Shown here: piece after piece, positions 9,227-17,896 of the stretch
How the letters are laid out: each line of letters opens with the position of its first letter
Position numbering within the stretch: position 1 is the stretch's first letter
Assembly (NCBI GenBank): GCA_016124585.1
Contig: WGNL01000029.1
Location: forward strand, 1 to 64,000
From: Bacteroidota bacterium
GTDB taxonomy: Bacteria; Bacteroidota; Bacteroidia; Chitinophagales; Saprospiraceae
DNA: 64,000 nt
Reading direction: 5' to 3'
Position numbers and translations under genes: made by a program
The notes under the pieces: generated by a model
What the model was told of the DNA's origin: nothing
Database searches by the model: none
Seen by the model: only the letters and a program-made list of their open reading frames with translations

Positions 9227-9658
9227 CTATGAGCAAGCTATTTTCCCCACTCTTCCCGCATGTCTTCCGCCTTCAAAATTGCTTTCCAAAAAGGCTTTCA
9301 CCATGTTAATTGCCATTTTCCTACTAATGAACCGCACGGGAATGGCAAGCATATTGGCGTCGTTGTGTTGTCGGCCAAGTGCTGCGAGTTCTACCTTCCA
9401 GCAGAGTGCGCAACGGATGCCTTGGTGTTTGTTAGCGGAAATGGCTACGCCATTTCCGCTGCCGCAAAGGAGGATGCCCATCGTTGCTTTTCCTTCCTCC
9501 ACTGCTGAGGCAGCAGGGTGTACAAAATCTGGATAATCAACTGATTCTGTGGAGTTTGTCCCAAAATCAAGCACTTCGTTTCCCCGTTTGGTTAAGAAAT
9601 TGATGACACTGTTTTTGTAAGGAAAACCTGCGTGGTCACAGCCGATTGCGATAGTCAT
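9227..9658 (-). CDS. rpiB: Ribose 5-phosphate isomerase B
   Basis: The 143-residue product interconverts ribose 5-phosphate and ribulose 5-phosphate in the pentose phosphate pathway. It has the RpiB signature: GCDHAG near the N-terminus (His9), the active-site LLCGSGNG (Cys65) and the RQHNDANML segment with His98. Length is typical. It is the second gene after aroE on the minus strand, 24 bases apart, so the two are probably one operon. It ends only three bases from the convergent CDF gene. Confidence 0.95.
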   Translation of the reverse strand: MTIAIGCDHAGFPYKNSVINFLTKRGNEVLDFGTNSTESVDYPDFVHPAASAVEEGKATMGILLCGSGNGVAISANKHQGIRCALCWKVELAALGRQHNDANMLAIPVRFISRKMAINMVKAFLESNFEGGRHAGRVGKIACS

Positions 9659-9682
9659 AGTATCTATTTTATTATTTTGATT

Positions 9683-10444
9683 TTAAAGGTCGGGACTATT
9701 CCAAATTTCCCATGCCCGTTCCGCTTGCAAATATAGCATGGAAAGCCCGTTTTGGGTATTTGCCCCCGCCGCTTCAGCAAGTGCCAAAAAGCGGGTTTTT
9801 TCAGGATTATAAACCAAGTCAAAGAAATAATGGTCTGGCGAAGCCAGCCCGTAAGGTATTGATGGACAAGTTTTTAGATTTGGTGACATACCCAATGGCG
9901 TGGTATTGATGATGAGCTGGTGCTCAGCAAAAATGGAAGCTGTAATTTCTTCATAAACAATTGTGTCAGGCCCATTATGGCGAGACACGTTCAAAAAAGG
10001 TATCCCTAGTTTTTTTAGTGAAAATTTTACAGCCTTGGCTGCGCCGCCAGTACCAAGAACAAGGGCTTTTATTCCAAACAAGATTGAGGGTGGTAAAAAC
10101 CTGACCAGTGATTTTTCAAAACCAAAAACGTCAGAATTGTAACCCGTTAGAATGCCATTCTTGATTTTTACAACGTTGACTGCACCAATACCTCTTGCCT
10201 CCTCAGATAGATAATGAAGGTGTGGAATTATCAGCGATTTGTAGGGAATGGTGACGTTTAGGCCAACCAACCCATCAGTTTCTTCCAAAAAAGCAGTGAA
10301 AAAATCAAGGGAAGCCAGTGGGAAAGCATCGTACCTACAGTCAATAATTCCCTCCTTTTCAAACTTTGTGGTGAAATAGCCTGGTGAGAAACTATGTGAT
10401 AACGGGTAGCCAATGATGCCAAACAGTCTTATTTTATTGATCAT
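9683..10444 (-). CDS. aroE: Shikimate dehydrogenase
   Basis: This protein catalyses NADPH-dependent reduction of 3-dehydroshikimate to shikimate in aromatic amino acid synthesis. I chose the ATG at 10444 over one at 10504, because it puts the family start (GIIGYPLSHSFSP, substrate serines) about ten residues from the N-terminus, giving 253 residues. Further hallmarks are NVTIPYKS with catalytic Lys69, GAVN at 87-90, GYNSDVFGF with Asp105, and the nucleotide-binding LGTGGAAKAV. It heads a short operon with rpiB. Confidence 0.93.
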   Translation of the reverse strand: MINKIRLFGIIGYPLSHSFSPGYFTTKFEKEGIIDCRYDAFPLASLDFFTAFLEETDGLVGLNVTIPYKSLIIPHLHYLSEEARGIGAVNVVKIKNGILTGYNSDVFGFEKSLVRFLPPSILFGIKALVLGTGGAAKAVKFSLKKLGIPFLNVSRHNGPDTIVYEEITASIFAEHQLIINTTPLGMSPNLKTCPSIPYGLASPDHYFFDLVYNPEKTRFLALAEAAGANTQNGLSMLYLQAERAWEIWNSPDL

Positions 10445-10628
10445 TTTCAAACTTATTTTTTGCCAACCTGTAGAATGTTCAAAGTTCTGTGGCGCAATTT
10501 GCACAGCAAAGATTTAAATTGTACTTTTGAACCAGAATTTGTTTGAGTAGTTTCTTATTTACTTTGACAGATTTGTTCAGAAGCACAACTTTCTCTCCCT
10601 TCTTGAAACTTTCCCCCCTTTTTTCATC

Positions 10629-10646
10629 GAACGATGATTATCGTTC
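10629..10646. repeat. 7-bp inverted repeat upstream of a response regulator gene
   Basis: The sequence GAACGAT-GATT-ATCGTTC is a perfect 7-bp inverted repeat around four bases. It lies in the 307-base gap between the aroE start (10444) and the regulator start (10752), so it is not an obvious terminator for either. A dyad of this size could be an operator for a dimeric regulator, possibly the NarL-type protein itself. This is inference. Nothing else was identified in the gap. Confidence 0.35.
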
Positions 10647-10751
10647 AGCTTTCACTTTTACTTGCTCACACTTTGATACACTTATTCAAGCCATTGATTT
10701 TCAGTGACTTGTGATGCATTTTTTTACGACAAACACTTATAAACATCCAAA

Positions 10752-11420
10752 ATGAGCAATACTCGTATCCTTTTGGCGGATGACCATTTGATGTTCCGCA
10801 CCGGAGTGGCCACACTCTTAGCAAAAGAAGAAGGTTTTGAAATTGTAGGGGAGGCCAAAGAAGGCAATGAGGCAGTCCGCATGACATGCCAGCTTCGCCC
10901 AGATGTGGTGGTAATGGATATCCACCTCCCAATTTTTGACGGTATTGCGGCTACCCGCAAAATTTTAGCCGAATTTCCTGATGCAAAAATATTGGCTTTG
11001 ACATCCTTTGAAACGGAAGATTATGTTGTGAACATGCTGCGTGCTGGTGCCAAAGGGTATGTGTTGAAAGAAGCTCCGATTGATGAACTGGTACTGGCAA
11101 TTAAGACGATTGCTAATGGCAGCAGCTATTTCGCAAAAGAAATTTCCGTGAAAATTATGGCAATGCTGGAGAATGTAGGTCGCCCATCTGCTTCCAAGGA
11201 GCCAGTAGAAAAATCATCACTGACCGAACGGGAACTTGAAATTTTGGAACATATCGCTGCAGAATTGACAAATAAGGAAATCGCAGGAATTTTATACATC
11301 AGCCCCCGCACCGTTGAAACGCACCGTCGGAATTTGATTCAGAAATTAAAAGTCAAAAACACGGCAGGTCTGATGAGATTTTATCATAATAATTTCAAAA
11401 ACAAAGAAGAACCAAATTAG
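10752..11420 (+). CDS. NarL/FixJ-family response regulator
   Basis: The 222-residue protein has a receiver domain (about residues 4-120) with the acidic pair DD at 10-11, the phospho-acceptor Asp56 in VVMDIHLP, a switch T/S near 84-85 and the conserved Lys106. A LuxR-type helix-turn-helix follows (about 153-212, LTERELEILEHIAAELTNKEIA, then SPRTVETHRRNL). It would bind DNA as a dimer after phosphorylation. No histidine kinase lies beside it, so it is an orphan regulator here. A dyad about 105 bases upstream might be its own operator. Confidence 0.92.
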   Translation: MSNTRILLADDHLMFRTGVATLLAKEEGFEIVGEAKEGNEAVRMTCQLRPDVVVMDIHLPIFDGIAATRKILAEFPDAKILALTSFETEDYVVNMLRAGAKGYVLKEAPIDELVLAIKTIANGSSYFAKEISVKIMAMLENVGRPSASKEPVEKSSLTERELEILEHIAAELTNKEIAGILYISPRTVETHRRNLIQKLKVKNTAGLMRFYHNNFKNKEEPN

Positions 11421-11441
11421 ATACTCTATTACAATTTGATT

Positions 11442-12065
11442 TTACCATTTCAGTTCTCCGGCACCTTGCCGAATGATTTCTACTTCACCCTTAGAACAGT
11501 CAACCAACGTTGAGGGCATTTGCCCTCCTAACCCACCATCGATTATCAAATCGGTAATTTTTTCAAATTCCTCCCTGAAGTCATGAGGATCGCTGAAATA
11601 CTCCTCGAAATCATCAGCTTCCGAATCAACTTTAAGTGAAGTACTGAGGATGGGTCTTCCCATTTCTTCCACCAGTGCTAATGCAATTTTGTTGTCAGGA
11701 ATACGGATGCCAATGGTTCTTTTCCGGTTTTTGAAAAGCTTGGGTAGCGAATTTCCTGAACGTAAAATGAAAGTAAACGGCCCAGGTAGATTTTTTTTTA
11801 GCATTCTGAAAACCTCATTGTCAAGTTGCCAAGCGTACTCCGACACTTGACTTATGTCTTTGCAAATCAGAGAAAGCATCGCCCTGTCCGGGTCGAGGTG
11901 CCTGATTTTGCAGACTTTTTCAACCGCATGGTGGTTAAAAATATCACATCCAATTCCATATACCGTATCCGTTGGGTAGATCACAATCCCGCCAGACCGC
12001 AAGACATCGGCTGCTTGCTTGATTTTGCGTGGCTCTGGGGAAACTGGGTGGATTTCGATTAACAT
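11442..12065 (-). CDS. YciO/YrdC/Sua5 family protein (threonylcarbamoyl-AMP synthase-like)
   Basis: The 207-residue product has the YrdC-domain fold. Key segments are GGIVIYPTDTVYGIGCDI, the KIRHLDPDRAMLSLICKD segment, PGPFTFIL, RTIGIRIPD and a C-terminal VEIIRQGAGE. Length and the opening IHP...P/R-IKQA fit the YciO branch better than TsaC/Sua5. TsaC-type members make threonylcarbamoyl-AMP for the t6A tRNA modification. YciO itself is a close relative whose role is less settled, so I do not assign tsaC. It converges with the response regulator gene. Confidence 0.85.
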   Translation of the reverse strand: MLIEIHPVSPEPRKIKQAADVLRSGGIVIYPTDTVYGIGCDIFNHHAVEKVCKIRHLDPDRAMLSLICKDISQVSEYAWQLDNEVFRMLKKNLPGPFTFILRSGNSLPKLFKNRKRTIGIRIPDNKIALALVEEMGRPILSTSLKVDSEADDFEEYFSDPHDFREEFEKITDLIIDGGLGGQMPSTLVDCSKGEVEIIRQGAGELKW

Positions 12066-12177
12066 AATTTTTGGCGATAAAAGTAGAATTCAGGAAACCA
12101 AAAAGTTGAAAGCCAAGCTGGCAACCAACTATATTCGCCCTGCCTTGCAAAATTGCAACGCACAAAAACGGAAAATT

Positions 12178-12687
12178 ATGAAAAAAAACACTGCCATTCT
12201 GTTATTTCTGTCCTTGTTTGTGGCTTGCCAATCTGGTCCTGGAAAAGCTGAAATGTCTGAATCAATCAATTCGTTGGAGAAGGAAATTGGTGCTGCAAAT
12301 ACACCTCCACCCGATAAGATTGAGGCGCTTCAAACTGCCTTAATTGGGTATGCGGATGCATTTCCAACTGATAGCCTCTCTGTAAAGTACCTTTCAAAAG
12401 CAGGCGAAACTGCACGTTTACTGCACCAGTATGACAAGGCCTTTGAGATTTTTGACAAGATTGAAAAAAACTATCCGAGCAGCAAAGAGGCTGCTTCAGC
12501 TATGTTCATGAAGGCATTTACGCTTGATAATGACATGAAGAAGTATGACGAGGCAAAGCCAGTTTATGAGGCTTTTATCCAAAAATACCCAAACGATGAG
12601 TTTGCGGATGATGCGCAGTTTTTATTGAAAAATTTAGGTAAGTCACCTGAGGAAATAATCAAGGGGTTTGAGCAAAAAAGCGAATAA
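12178..12687 (+). CDS. TPR-type lipoprotein (BamD/YbgF-like)
   Basis: I chose ATG 12178 because it gives a lipoprotein signal, MKKNTAILLFLSLFVAC, with Cys17 as the lipidation site. The product is 169 residues. The mature part has tetratricopeptide-like helices, including YDKAFEIFDKIEKNYPSSKEAASAM and a second repeat ending KYPNDEFADDAQF, the signature of BamD/YbgF-type TPR units. It is probably an envelope scaffold lipoprotein. The long upstream extension of the frame overlaps the divergent YciO-like gene and looks untranslated. A hairpin follows the stop codon by six bases. Confidence 0.78.
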   Translation: MKKNTAILLFLSLFVACQSGPGKAEMSESINSLEKEIGAANTPPPDKIEALQTALIGYADAFPTDSLSVKYLSKAGETARLLHQYDKAFEIFDKIEKNYPSSKEAASAMFMKAFTLDNDMKKYDEAKPVYEAFIQKYPNDEFADDAQFLLKNLGKSPEEIIKGFEQKSE

Positions 12688-12693
12688 AAAAAA

Positions 12694-12720
12694 CAGGGTA
12701 TCAACGAGCGTTGTACCCTG
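12694..12720 (+). terminator. Stem-loop after the TPR lipoprotein gene
   Basis: CAGGGTA pairs with TACCCTG, and inside it CAACG pairs with CGTTG, giving a nearly perfect hairpin. It starts six bases after the stop codon. The uridine run expected after it on the plus strand is missing, while an A-run precedes it, so it would end transcription better on the minus strand. It may instead stabilise the 3' end of the mRNA. Confidence 0.55.
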
Positions 12721-13040
12721 CATAACCCCAAAAAACCAAATGAAAACAATCTACATATTTTTTTAGGCAAAAAGGCCTTGTATTTTCTTAACTTAAAACA
12801 GTGTCCACTACTAAGGGGGTTATTTCACTGTTTGCAAGAGTTCAGACGGGAGTAACTGAAAAAGTAACTCGAAATGAGAGAAAAAATTAAAAAAAATTTT
12901 TCTCCCCAAAAAATGAGGTTTTGTAAAAGTAAAAGCACCTCTAACGTCTGGTTCTGGAAAAATACTGAGTAAGGATTTTGAGCAGGCGAACGAGGAGGTT
13001 TGAGTGGTGACATACTTTGTGATACCTTAAAACTATTATT

Positions 13041-14420
13041 TTGTCAAAAATTAGAAAAATTTTTGTTTGCTCCAGTTGTGGTGCCACCGCTCCAAAATGG
13101 ATGGGACGTTGTCCAAGTTGCAACGAATGGAACACCATCGTGGAGGAAGTGGTGATGAAAGAAACTGCCCCGGAAGAGCGCAGTAAGCTCTGGAAGGGGC
13201 CTGGAACTGGTGGACGTGACCCACAGCCTGTAGCTTTGCCAGCAGTGAAAACAGGTAATACACACCGACTCGAAACCTTGGACAAAGAGCTGAATAGGGT
13301 TTTGGGAGGTGGGGTTGTAAGTGGTTCGCTTATCTTGATTGGCGGGCAGCCGGGCATCGGTAAATCAACCTTGATGTTGCAGTTGGCGCTTCGGATAAAG
13401 GCCAAAATTCTTTATGTAAGTGGTGAGGAAAGCGAAGAACAGATAAAGATGCGGGCCGACCGACTCGGTAATCAAATTTCTGACTGCTATCTGCTAACTG
13501 AGACCAACACGGCCAAAATTCTCAACCATGCACAGGCACTCGCACCTGATCTAATTATAATTGACTCTATCCAAACACTGTCCTCGCCTCATATAGACAG
13601 TACGCCCGGCAGCATTTCACAGGTACGGGAATGTGCCGGCGATCTGCAACGCTTTGCGAAGGAAACGAATATCCCTGTTTTCCTCATAGGACATATTACT
13701 AAGGATGGCTCAATAGCTGGTCCTAAACTGTTGGAACATGTTGTGGATGTAGTGCTGCAATTCGAAGGCGACCGTAATTATACCTATCGGATTTTAAGGA
13801 CTTTGAAAAACAGATTCGGCTCAACAGACGAATTGGGCATTTATGAAATGCAAGAAACTGGGCTGCGGGAAGTCTCGAACCCATCCGAATTGTTGCTGTC
13901 TCAAACGGAGGAGGAACTGAGTGGCAGCAGTGTTGCTGCTACGATGGAGGGCATGCGGGCCATGCTTATCGAAACGCAAGCATTGGTCAGCACGGCTGTT
14001 TTTGGCACTCCGCAGCGCACGGCTACTGGTTTCGATTTACGAAGGTTGAGCATGTTGCTGGCGGTGCTTGAAAAGCGGGGCGGATTTCCTTTTTCTCAAA
14101 ACGACGTGTTTTTAAACCTTGCAGGAGGTATTCGAGTAGAAGATCCTGGCATCGACTTGGCAATCGTGGCAGCACTTATTTCCTCGTTGCAGGATGTAGC
14201 GGTAACAAAAGATACTTGTTTTGCTGGCGAGGTAGGATTGAGTGGTGAAATTCGTGCTGTGAGCCGCATCGACCAGCGAATTCAGGAGGCTGACAGGTTG
14301 GGGTTTAAACAAATATTTATTTCAAAGTACAATATCAAAGGGTTAGATGCCAAGCGCTTCAAAATCGAAATCAAGACGATTGGTAAAATCGAGGAATTGT
14401 ATCGGTTGTTATTTGAGTAA
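13041..14420 (+). CDS. radA: DNA repair protein RadA (Sms)
   Basis: The 459-residue product is a hexameric RecA-like ATPase that drives branch migration of recombination intermediates. It has an N-terminal zinc finger (Cys10, Cys13, Cys24, Cys27), Walker A GGQPGIGKST (101-110), the RadA-specific KNRFG motif (256-260) and a C-terminal Lon-protease-like domain. The only usual start codon is TTG at 13041. The frame is closed upstream by a stop at 13020-13022, and the zinc finger sits at the expected distance, so the TTG is probably genuine. Use of TTG may lower translation. Confidence 0.95.
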   Translation: MSKIRKIFVCSSCGATAPKWMGRCPSCNEWNTIVEEVVMKETAPEERSKLWKGPGTGGRDPQPVALPAVKTGNTHRLETLDKELNRVLGGGVVSGSLILIGGQPGIGKSTLMLQLALRIKAKILYVSGEESEEQIKMRADRLGNQISDCYLLTETNTAKILNHAQALAPDLIIIDSIQTLSSPHIDSTPGSISQVRECAGDLQRFAKETNIPVFLIGHITKDGSIAGPKLLEHVVDVVLQFEGDRNYTYRILRTLKNRFGSTDELGIYEMQETGLREVSNPSELLLSQTEEELSGSSVAATMEGMRAMLIETQALVSTAVFGTPQRTATGFDLRRLSMLLAVLEKRGGFPFSQNDVFLNLAGGIRVEDPGIDLAIVAALISSLQDVAVTKDTCFAGEVGLSGEIRAVSRIDQRIQEADRLGFKQIFISKYNIKGLDAKRFKIEIKTIGKIEELYRLLFE

Positions 14421-14466
14421 AATGTTGGATTTATTTTCAGAAAATTATGAAGCAGTTTTGAATTCT

Positions 14467-14883
14467 TTACTTCTCCACGCATTGCACCAATTCCACTTCT
14501 TGGATATAACCGCTACAAAGGCATTTTAACCGGATGCTTTGCCCCACTTCGTATTTTCTAATTGTTTGCCCTGGCTTTTCTTCCATTCGGCAATGAATGC
14601 CATGGTCAGGGTCGTTGGTTCTCAGAATGATATTCGTACCACTTGGGCCTTTGGTTACCGTGGAAACCACACCCAATATCTCGGTTATTTTATTCAAATA
14701 TTTCTCATTTGCTGCCGCTTCATCCTGCATGAATTCGGCATAAAGCTGCGCAGCATCCACTTTGTTTTCTGTGGGTTGTTCTGAAATGGTAGCAGGACTG
14801 CCATTTGGCCTGTTTCCCCTCAAAAACAAAAATGCAATGACAATAAGGGCTAGCAAAAAAAAGAAAAGCAACAGTTTCTTCAT
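14467..14883 (-). CDS. OB-fold tRNA_anti-like membrane-anchored protein
   Basis: The ATG at 14883 gives 138 residues, starting with MKKLLLFFFLLALIVIAFLFL, a single anchor or signal helix. A linker follows, then a domain with YLNKITEILGVVSTVTKG, a nucleic-acid-binding-like OB fold similar to the tRNA_anti-like family in Bacteroidota. The late KCLCSGYIQEVELVQC segment contains three cysteines. The binding partner is unknown and there is no catalytic motif. An upstream TTG at 14892 was rejected because the ATG gives a better signal sequence. It converges with radA. Confidence 0.7.
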   Translation of the reverse strand: MKKLLLFFFLLALIVIAFLFLRGNRPNGSPATISEQPTENKVDAAQLYAEFMQDEAAANEKYLNKITEILGVVSTVTKGPSGTNIILRTNDPDHGIHCRMEEKPGQTIRKYEVGQSIRLKCLCSGYIQEVELVQCVEK

Positions 14884-14955
14884 AAAAAGCAATTTATTTG
14901 TCTCGAAACCCCGAAGGTCACAACATTACGACAATTCGACAATCCAACCATATAT

Positions 14956-16269
14956 ATGATGCTTCAAAAAAGACTCACCCTTTACGGTCTGACGATGATT
15001 GCAGTCGGCTCTTGCATCGGTTCAGGCATCTTCGCAACGCCAGGGCAAATCGTCAGCTCCGTGCAAAATGCTACACTGGTGCTTGCCGTTTGGGGGTTGG
15101 GTGGCTTAATTGCACTGACTGGTGCTTTGACTTTTAGCGAGTTGGGTGGCATGTTCTCGAAATCGGGTGGGGTATATGTTTACCTGAAAGAAGCATACGG
15201 CGAACTGGCTGGCTTCCTTTACGGCTGGGTGATATTATTGGTGATAAATACAGGTGCCCTGGCCGGCCTTTGTGCTGCCTTTGCGGATTACATGAAGATT
15301 TTTGCTCCGCAAATGAGTGATGGTGATAAAACAGCCATTGCTGCCATAACCATGATAGTATTAACAGCAGTGAATGCGCTCGGCGTTAATGTAAGCCAAG
15401 GTCTTTCCAACTTTTTTACAGGATTAAAACTACTGGCAATTGCGGCTATCATCGTTGCAGGCTTTGTATTTTTTGATGGAACGAAGGTTCCTGTCGATTT
15501 TTCTTTAAGCGCCAACATGCCTCAGCATCTAACTACGGCCATGCTCACTGGACTAATCGGTGTTTTGTTTTCTGTGGGAGGCTGGCACCATGCTTCCTAC
15601 GTGGCTGGCGAAGCCATCGATGCGCCGAGAACCGTGCCGAGAGCCATGTTCTTTGGCGTTTTGATTGTAACAACGATGTACCTGTTGGTAAATTTAGCGT
15701 ATATGTTTCTGTTGCCGCTCGATGTCATCGCCAATACAAAAACGGTAGCTGGAGACGCCATCGCTACGCTGGCTCCTTGGGGTGGAAAAGCTGTTGCCGT
15801 TGCGATTGCATTATCGATTTTTGGTACCATAAGCATTTACACCATGTCGGCACCTAGGATTTACTACGCCATGGCAGAGGATGGCATTTTCTTCAAACAA
15901 CTAGCGTGGGTACATCCAAAATGGCGTACCCCGGTGGTAGCCATGGTAGTTCAGGTGATTTGGGCGATTGCCGTCTTGCTTTTTTTTCAAGGGCTCTTTG
16001 ACCAAATTATCACATTTGTTACGTTCATGGATATAGCTTTCATGGGCTTGGCTGGTGCAGCCATTTTTATTTTTCGAAAGAAAATGCCGACCGCAGACCG
16101 TCCGGTGCGTGCTTGGGGCTACCCGGTGGTTCCCATCATTTTCGTAGTCATCTCCGCAGCTTTTGCCATTAATACCTTCTTGGAAAGACCAGCCCAAGCC
16201 ATTCCTGGCTTGATTTTGCTTGCTATTGGCGTGTTGGTTTTCTATTTGCTCAAGATTTTTCGAAAATAA
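14956..16269 (+). CDS. APC-family amino acid permease
   Basis: The 437-residue protein has about 12 hydrophobic helices. It opens with the APC signature GLTMIAVGSCIGSGIFATPGQI, the unwound TM1 that holds the substrate amino group, and has the FSELGGMFSKSGGVYVYLKEAYGELAGFLYGW region in TM2-TM3. It resembles the LAT/YfnA-type amino acid transporters; the substrate is not clear. It is transcribed alone, and a hairpin with a short T-run lies about 100 bases after the stop. Confidence 0.92.
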   Translation: MMLQKRLTLYGLTMIAVGSCIGSGIFATPGQIVSSVQNATLVLAVWGLGGLIALTGALTFSELGGMFSKSGGVYVYLKEAYGELAGFLYGWVILLVINTGALAGLCAAFADYMKIFAPQMSDGDKTAIAAITMIVLTAVNALGVNVSQGLSNFFTGLKLLAIAAIIVAGFVFFDGTKVPVDFSLSANMPQHLTTAMLTGLIGVLFSVGGWHHASYVAGEAIDAPRTVPRAMFFGVLIVTTMYLLVNLAYMFLLPLDVIANTKTVAGDAIATLAPWGGKAVAVAIALSIFGTISIYTMSAPRIYYAMAEDGIFFKQLAWVHPKWRTPVVAMVVQVIWAIAVLLFFQGLFDQIITFVTFMDIAFMGLAGAAIFIFRKKMPTADRPVRAWGYPVVPIIFVVISAAFAINTFLERPAQAIPGLILLAIGVLVFYLLKIFRK

Positions 16270-16370
16270 ATTAACCATTTCTTAAGATTGGTCACTTTCC
16301 TTGGCTGCAACCTTATTTGATTTTGTAGTCTTTCCTTCCAGTTCAATTCAAAATTGCTCAATACGCAATA

Positions 16371-16391
16371 ACAGAATCTTTATTCTGTTTT
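16371..16391 (+). terminator. Probable intrinsic terminator of the permease gene
   Basis: ACAGAAT pairs with ATTCTGT around a CTTT loop, followed by TTTTA. The stem is 7 bp and AT-rich, so it is a modest terminator. It lies about 100 bases past the permease stop codon. Confidence 0.45.
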
Positions 16392-16432
16392 AGTGACTTA
16401 CGATATTTGGTGCAAAACAATATTTCATATTG

Positions 16433-16459
16433 CTTCGTAAAACTATTTTTACGAAGTTT
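16433..16459 (+). terminator. Second hairpin in the 16270-16637 gap
   Basis: CTTCGTAAA pairs with TTTACGAAG (9 bp) around six bases, followed by TTTG. It may be a second terminator for the permease or an element in the leader of the CotH-like gene at 16638. The rest of this 368-base gap shows no gene. Confidence 0.4.
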
Positions 16460-16637
16460 GTGTTAAAATGACACTTATGCTTACTTGTGGAAAGGATTTT
16501 GCTTGAGTAGCATAAATGAAAGATTGAAATTGGGGTAAAAATCTATTCCAAACCAATCATTTTAAAACCTAAAAACAAAGATTTTATCCTGAACGGATAC
16601 CTGTTTGAAGCTAGATGGTAAAAAACCTTTATAGATT

Positions 16638-17753
16638 ATGAAAACCCGGATTGTGAAGACAAATTTTGTGTTGCTTGCCATTTTCGCTTTGATTTCGTTC
16701 AATTCCTGCGCTTCTTCCACTGCATTTGACGAAGATCTGAGCAGTTATCAACCTCACAGCGACCAAAGCTTGTTCATGGTGATGAACAACAACCAGCAAA
16801 TGCTGGAAATGACCATTGTCACCGAGCTGGACAGCTTGCTGCAAAAACGTAAAAACGTAGAATACCAAGCTGCCGACTTCAGCTTCGTGGATGAAAAAGG
16901 CATACTGCATAATTTTCAAGCAAACATCAAACCCAGAGGTAAATTCCGTCGAATGACTTGTGACTTTCCTCCGCTCAAGCTTAAATTTTCCAAGAAAGAA
17001 TTGGAGGCTGCAGGCTTGAATGAGATGAACGAACTTAAATTGGTGACCCACTGTGTAGATGACAAAGATGTATCAAAAGGGCTTGTGCTACGTGAATATT
17101 TGGCTTATAAGCTTTACAACGAAATGACACCCCATAGTTTACGGGTACAGTTGGCCAGAATCACATATATCGACAAAAACAACCCTGATACTCGGATTAG
17201 CCGATTAGGTTTTGTAATTGAAGATGAAGAAGAGCTGAGTTGGCGTACCAACAGTGACATCGTGAAAACGATGGGTACAAAACCAATTGATTTGAGCCCA
17301 TCCCACGAAAAAATCGCTTCAGTTTTCCAGTATATGATTGGTAACACTGACTGGAGCATTGAGATGCTGCGCAATGTAGAGTTGCTACACCGCAAGGATG
17401 GTAGCTTGGTGCCTGTGCCCTATGATTTCGATTTCTCTGGAGTTGTAGGTGCGCCTTATGCTCGTCCAAATGTTGACGTAGGTCAGCGCAGGGTAGGGGA
17501 GCGTGTGTTCATGGGTGCTGCAAAATCTTCCAGTGAGTTGTACGCTACACTGAGCTACTTCCGCTCGAAGAAATCGAAACTGCTTGACATCGTAAATGAC
17601 TTTAGTTTGCTCGATAATAATGACCGATTGGCAATCAAGGAGTATATCGAAGGGTTTTACGAAGAAATTGATACACAAGAATCAGCGCAGTACAGTTTAT
17701 TTGAAAAAAATTCAATTGCAAATGGCATGGTTTTACCAGTAAAAGGCCAATAA
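16638..17753 (+). CDS. CotH-kinase-like lipoprotein
   Basis: The 371-residue product starts with a lipoprotein signal ending SFNSC (Cys24). The body has CotH-family features: IKPRGKFRR followed by CDFPPLKLKF near residue 100, the ELKLVTHCVDD segment, RLGFVIEDEEEL, and a late FQYMIGNTDWSI and PYDFDFSGVVGAPY block. In CotH proteins these positions form an atypical protein-kinase fold that binds ATP and phosphorylates secreted proteins. A surface-exposed or periplasmic position follows from the signal. Whether it is an active kinase cannot be judged from the visible motifs. Strong terminators follow. Confidence 0.75.
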   Translation: MKTRIVKTNFVLLAIFALISFNSCASSTAFDEDLSSYQPHSDQSLFMVMNNNQQMLEMTIVTELDSLLQKRKNVEYQAADFSFVDEKGILHNFQANIKPRGKFRRMTCDFPPLKLKFSKKELEAAGLNEMNELKLVTHCVDDKDVSKGLVLREYLAYKLYNEMTPHSLRVQLARITYIDKNNPDTRISRLGFVIEDEEELSWRTNSDIVKTMGTKPIDLSPSHEKIASVFQYMIGNTDWSIEMLRNVELLHRKDGSLVPVPYDFDFSGVVGAPYARPNVDVGQRRVGERVFMGAAKSSSELYATLSYFRSKKSKLLDIVNDFSLLDNNDRLAIKEYIEGFYEEIDTQESAQYSLFEKNSIANGMVLPVKGQ

Positions 17754-17804
17754 GAACCTCATTTGTCCAAAAAGCAGTTTTTTCATACTAATTCAATTTT
17801 TGCA

Positions 17805-17828
17805 GGGCGGCTTAGGTCGCCCTTTTTT
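17805..17828 (+). terminator. Intrinsic terminator of the CotH-like gene
   Basis: GGGCGGC pairs with GGTCGCCC (one G-T wobble) around a TTA loop, followed by six T. It sits about 50 bases past the stop codon and has the standard form of a rho-independent terminator on the plus strand. Confidence 0.8.
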
Positions 17829-17830
17829 AT

Positions 17831-17866
17831 AAAAAAGCGACGTGGCAAGCTGCCACGTCGCTTTTT
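17831..17866. terminator. Bidirectional terminator between convergent genes
   Basis: An 11-bp perfect stem (GCGACGTGGCA with TGCCACGTCGC, three-base loop) is flanked by AAAAAA on the left and TTTTT on the right. It can end transcription from both the CotH-like gene and the convergent gene at 17897. Confidence 0.85.
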
Positions 17867-17896
17867 GTTTTTTCAAATATTATTGAAGGAAGGCAA

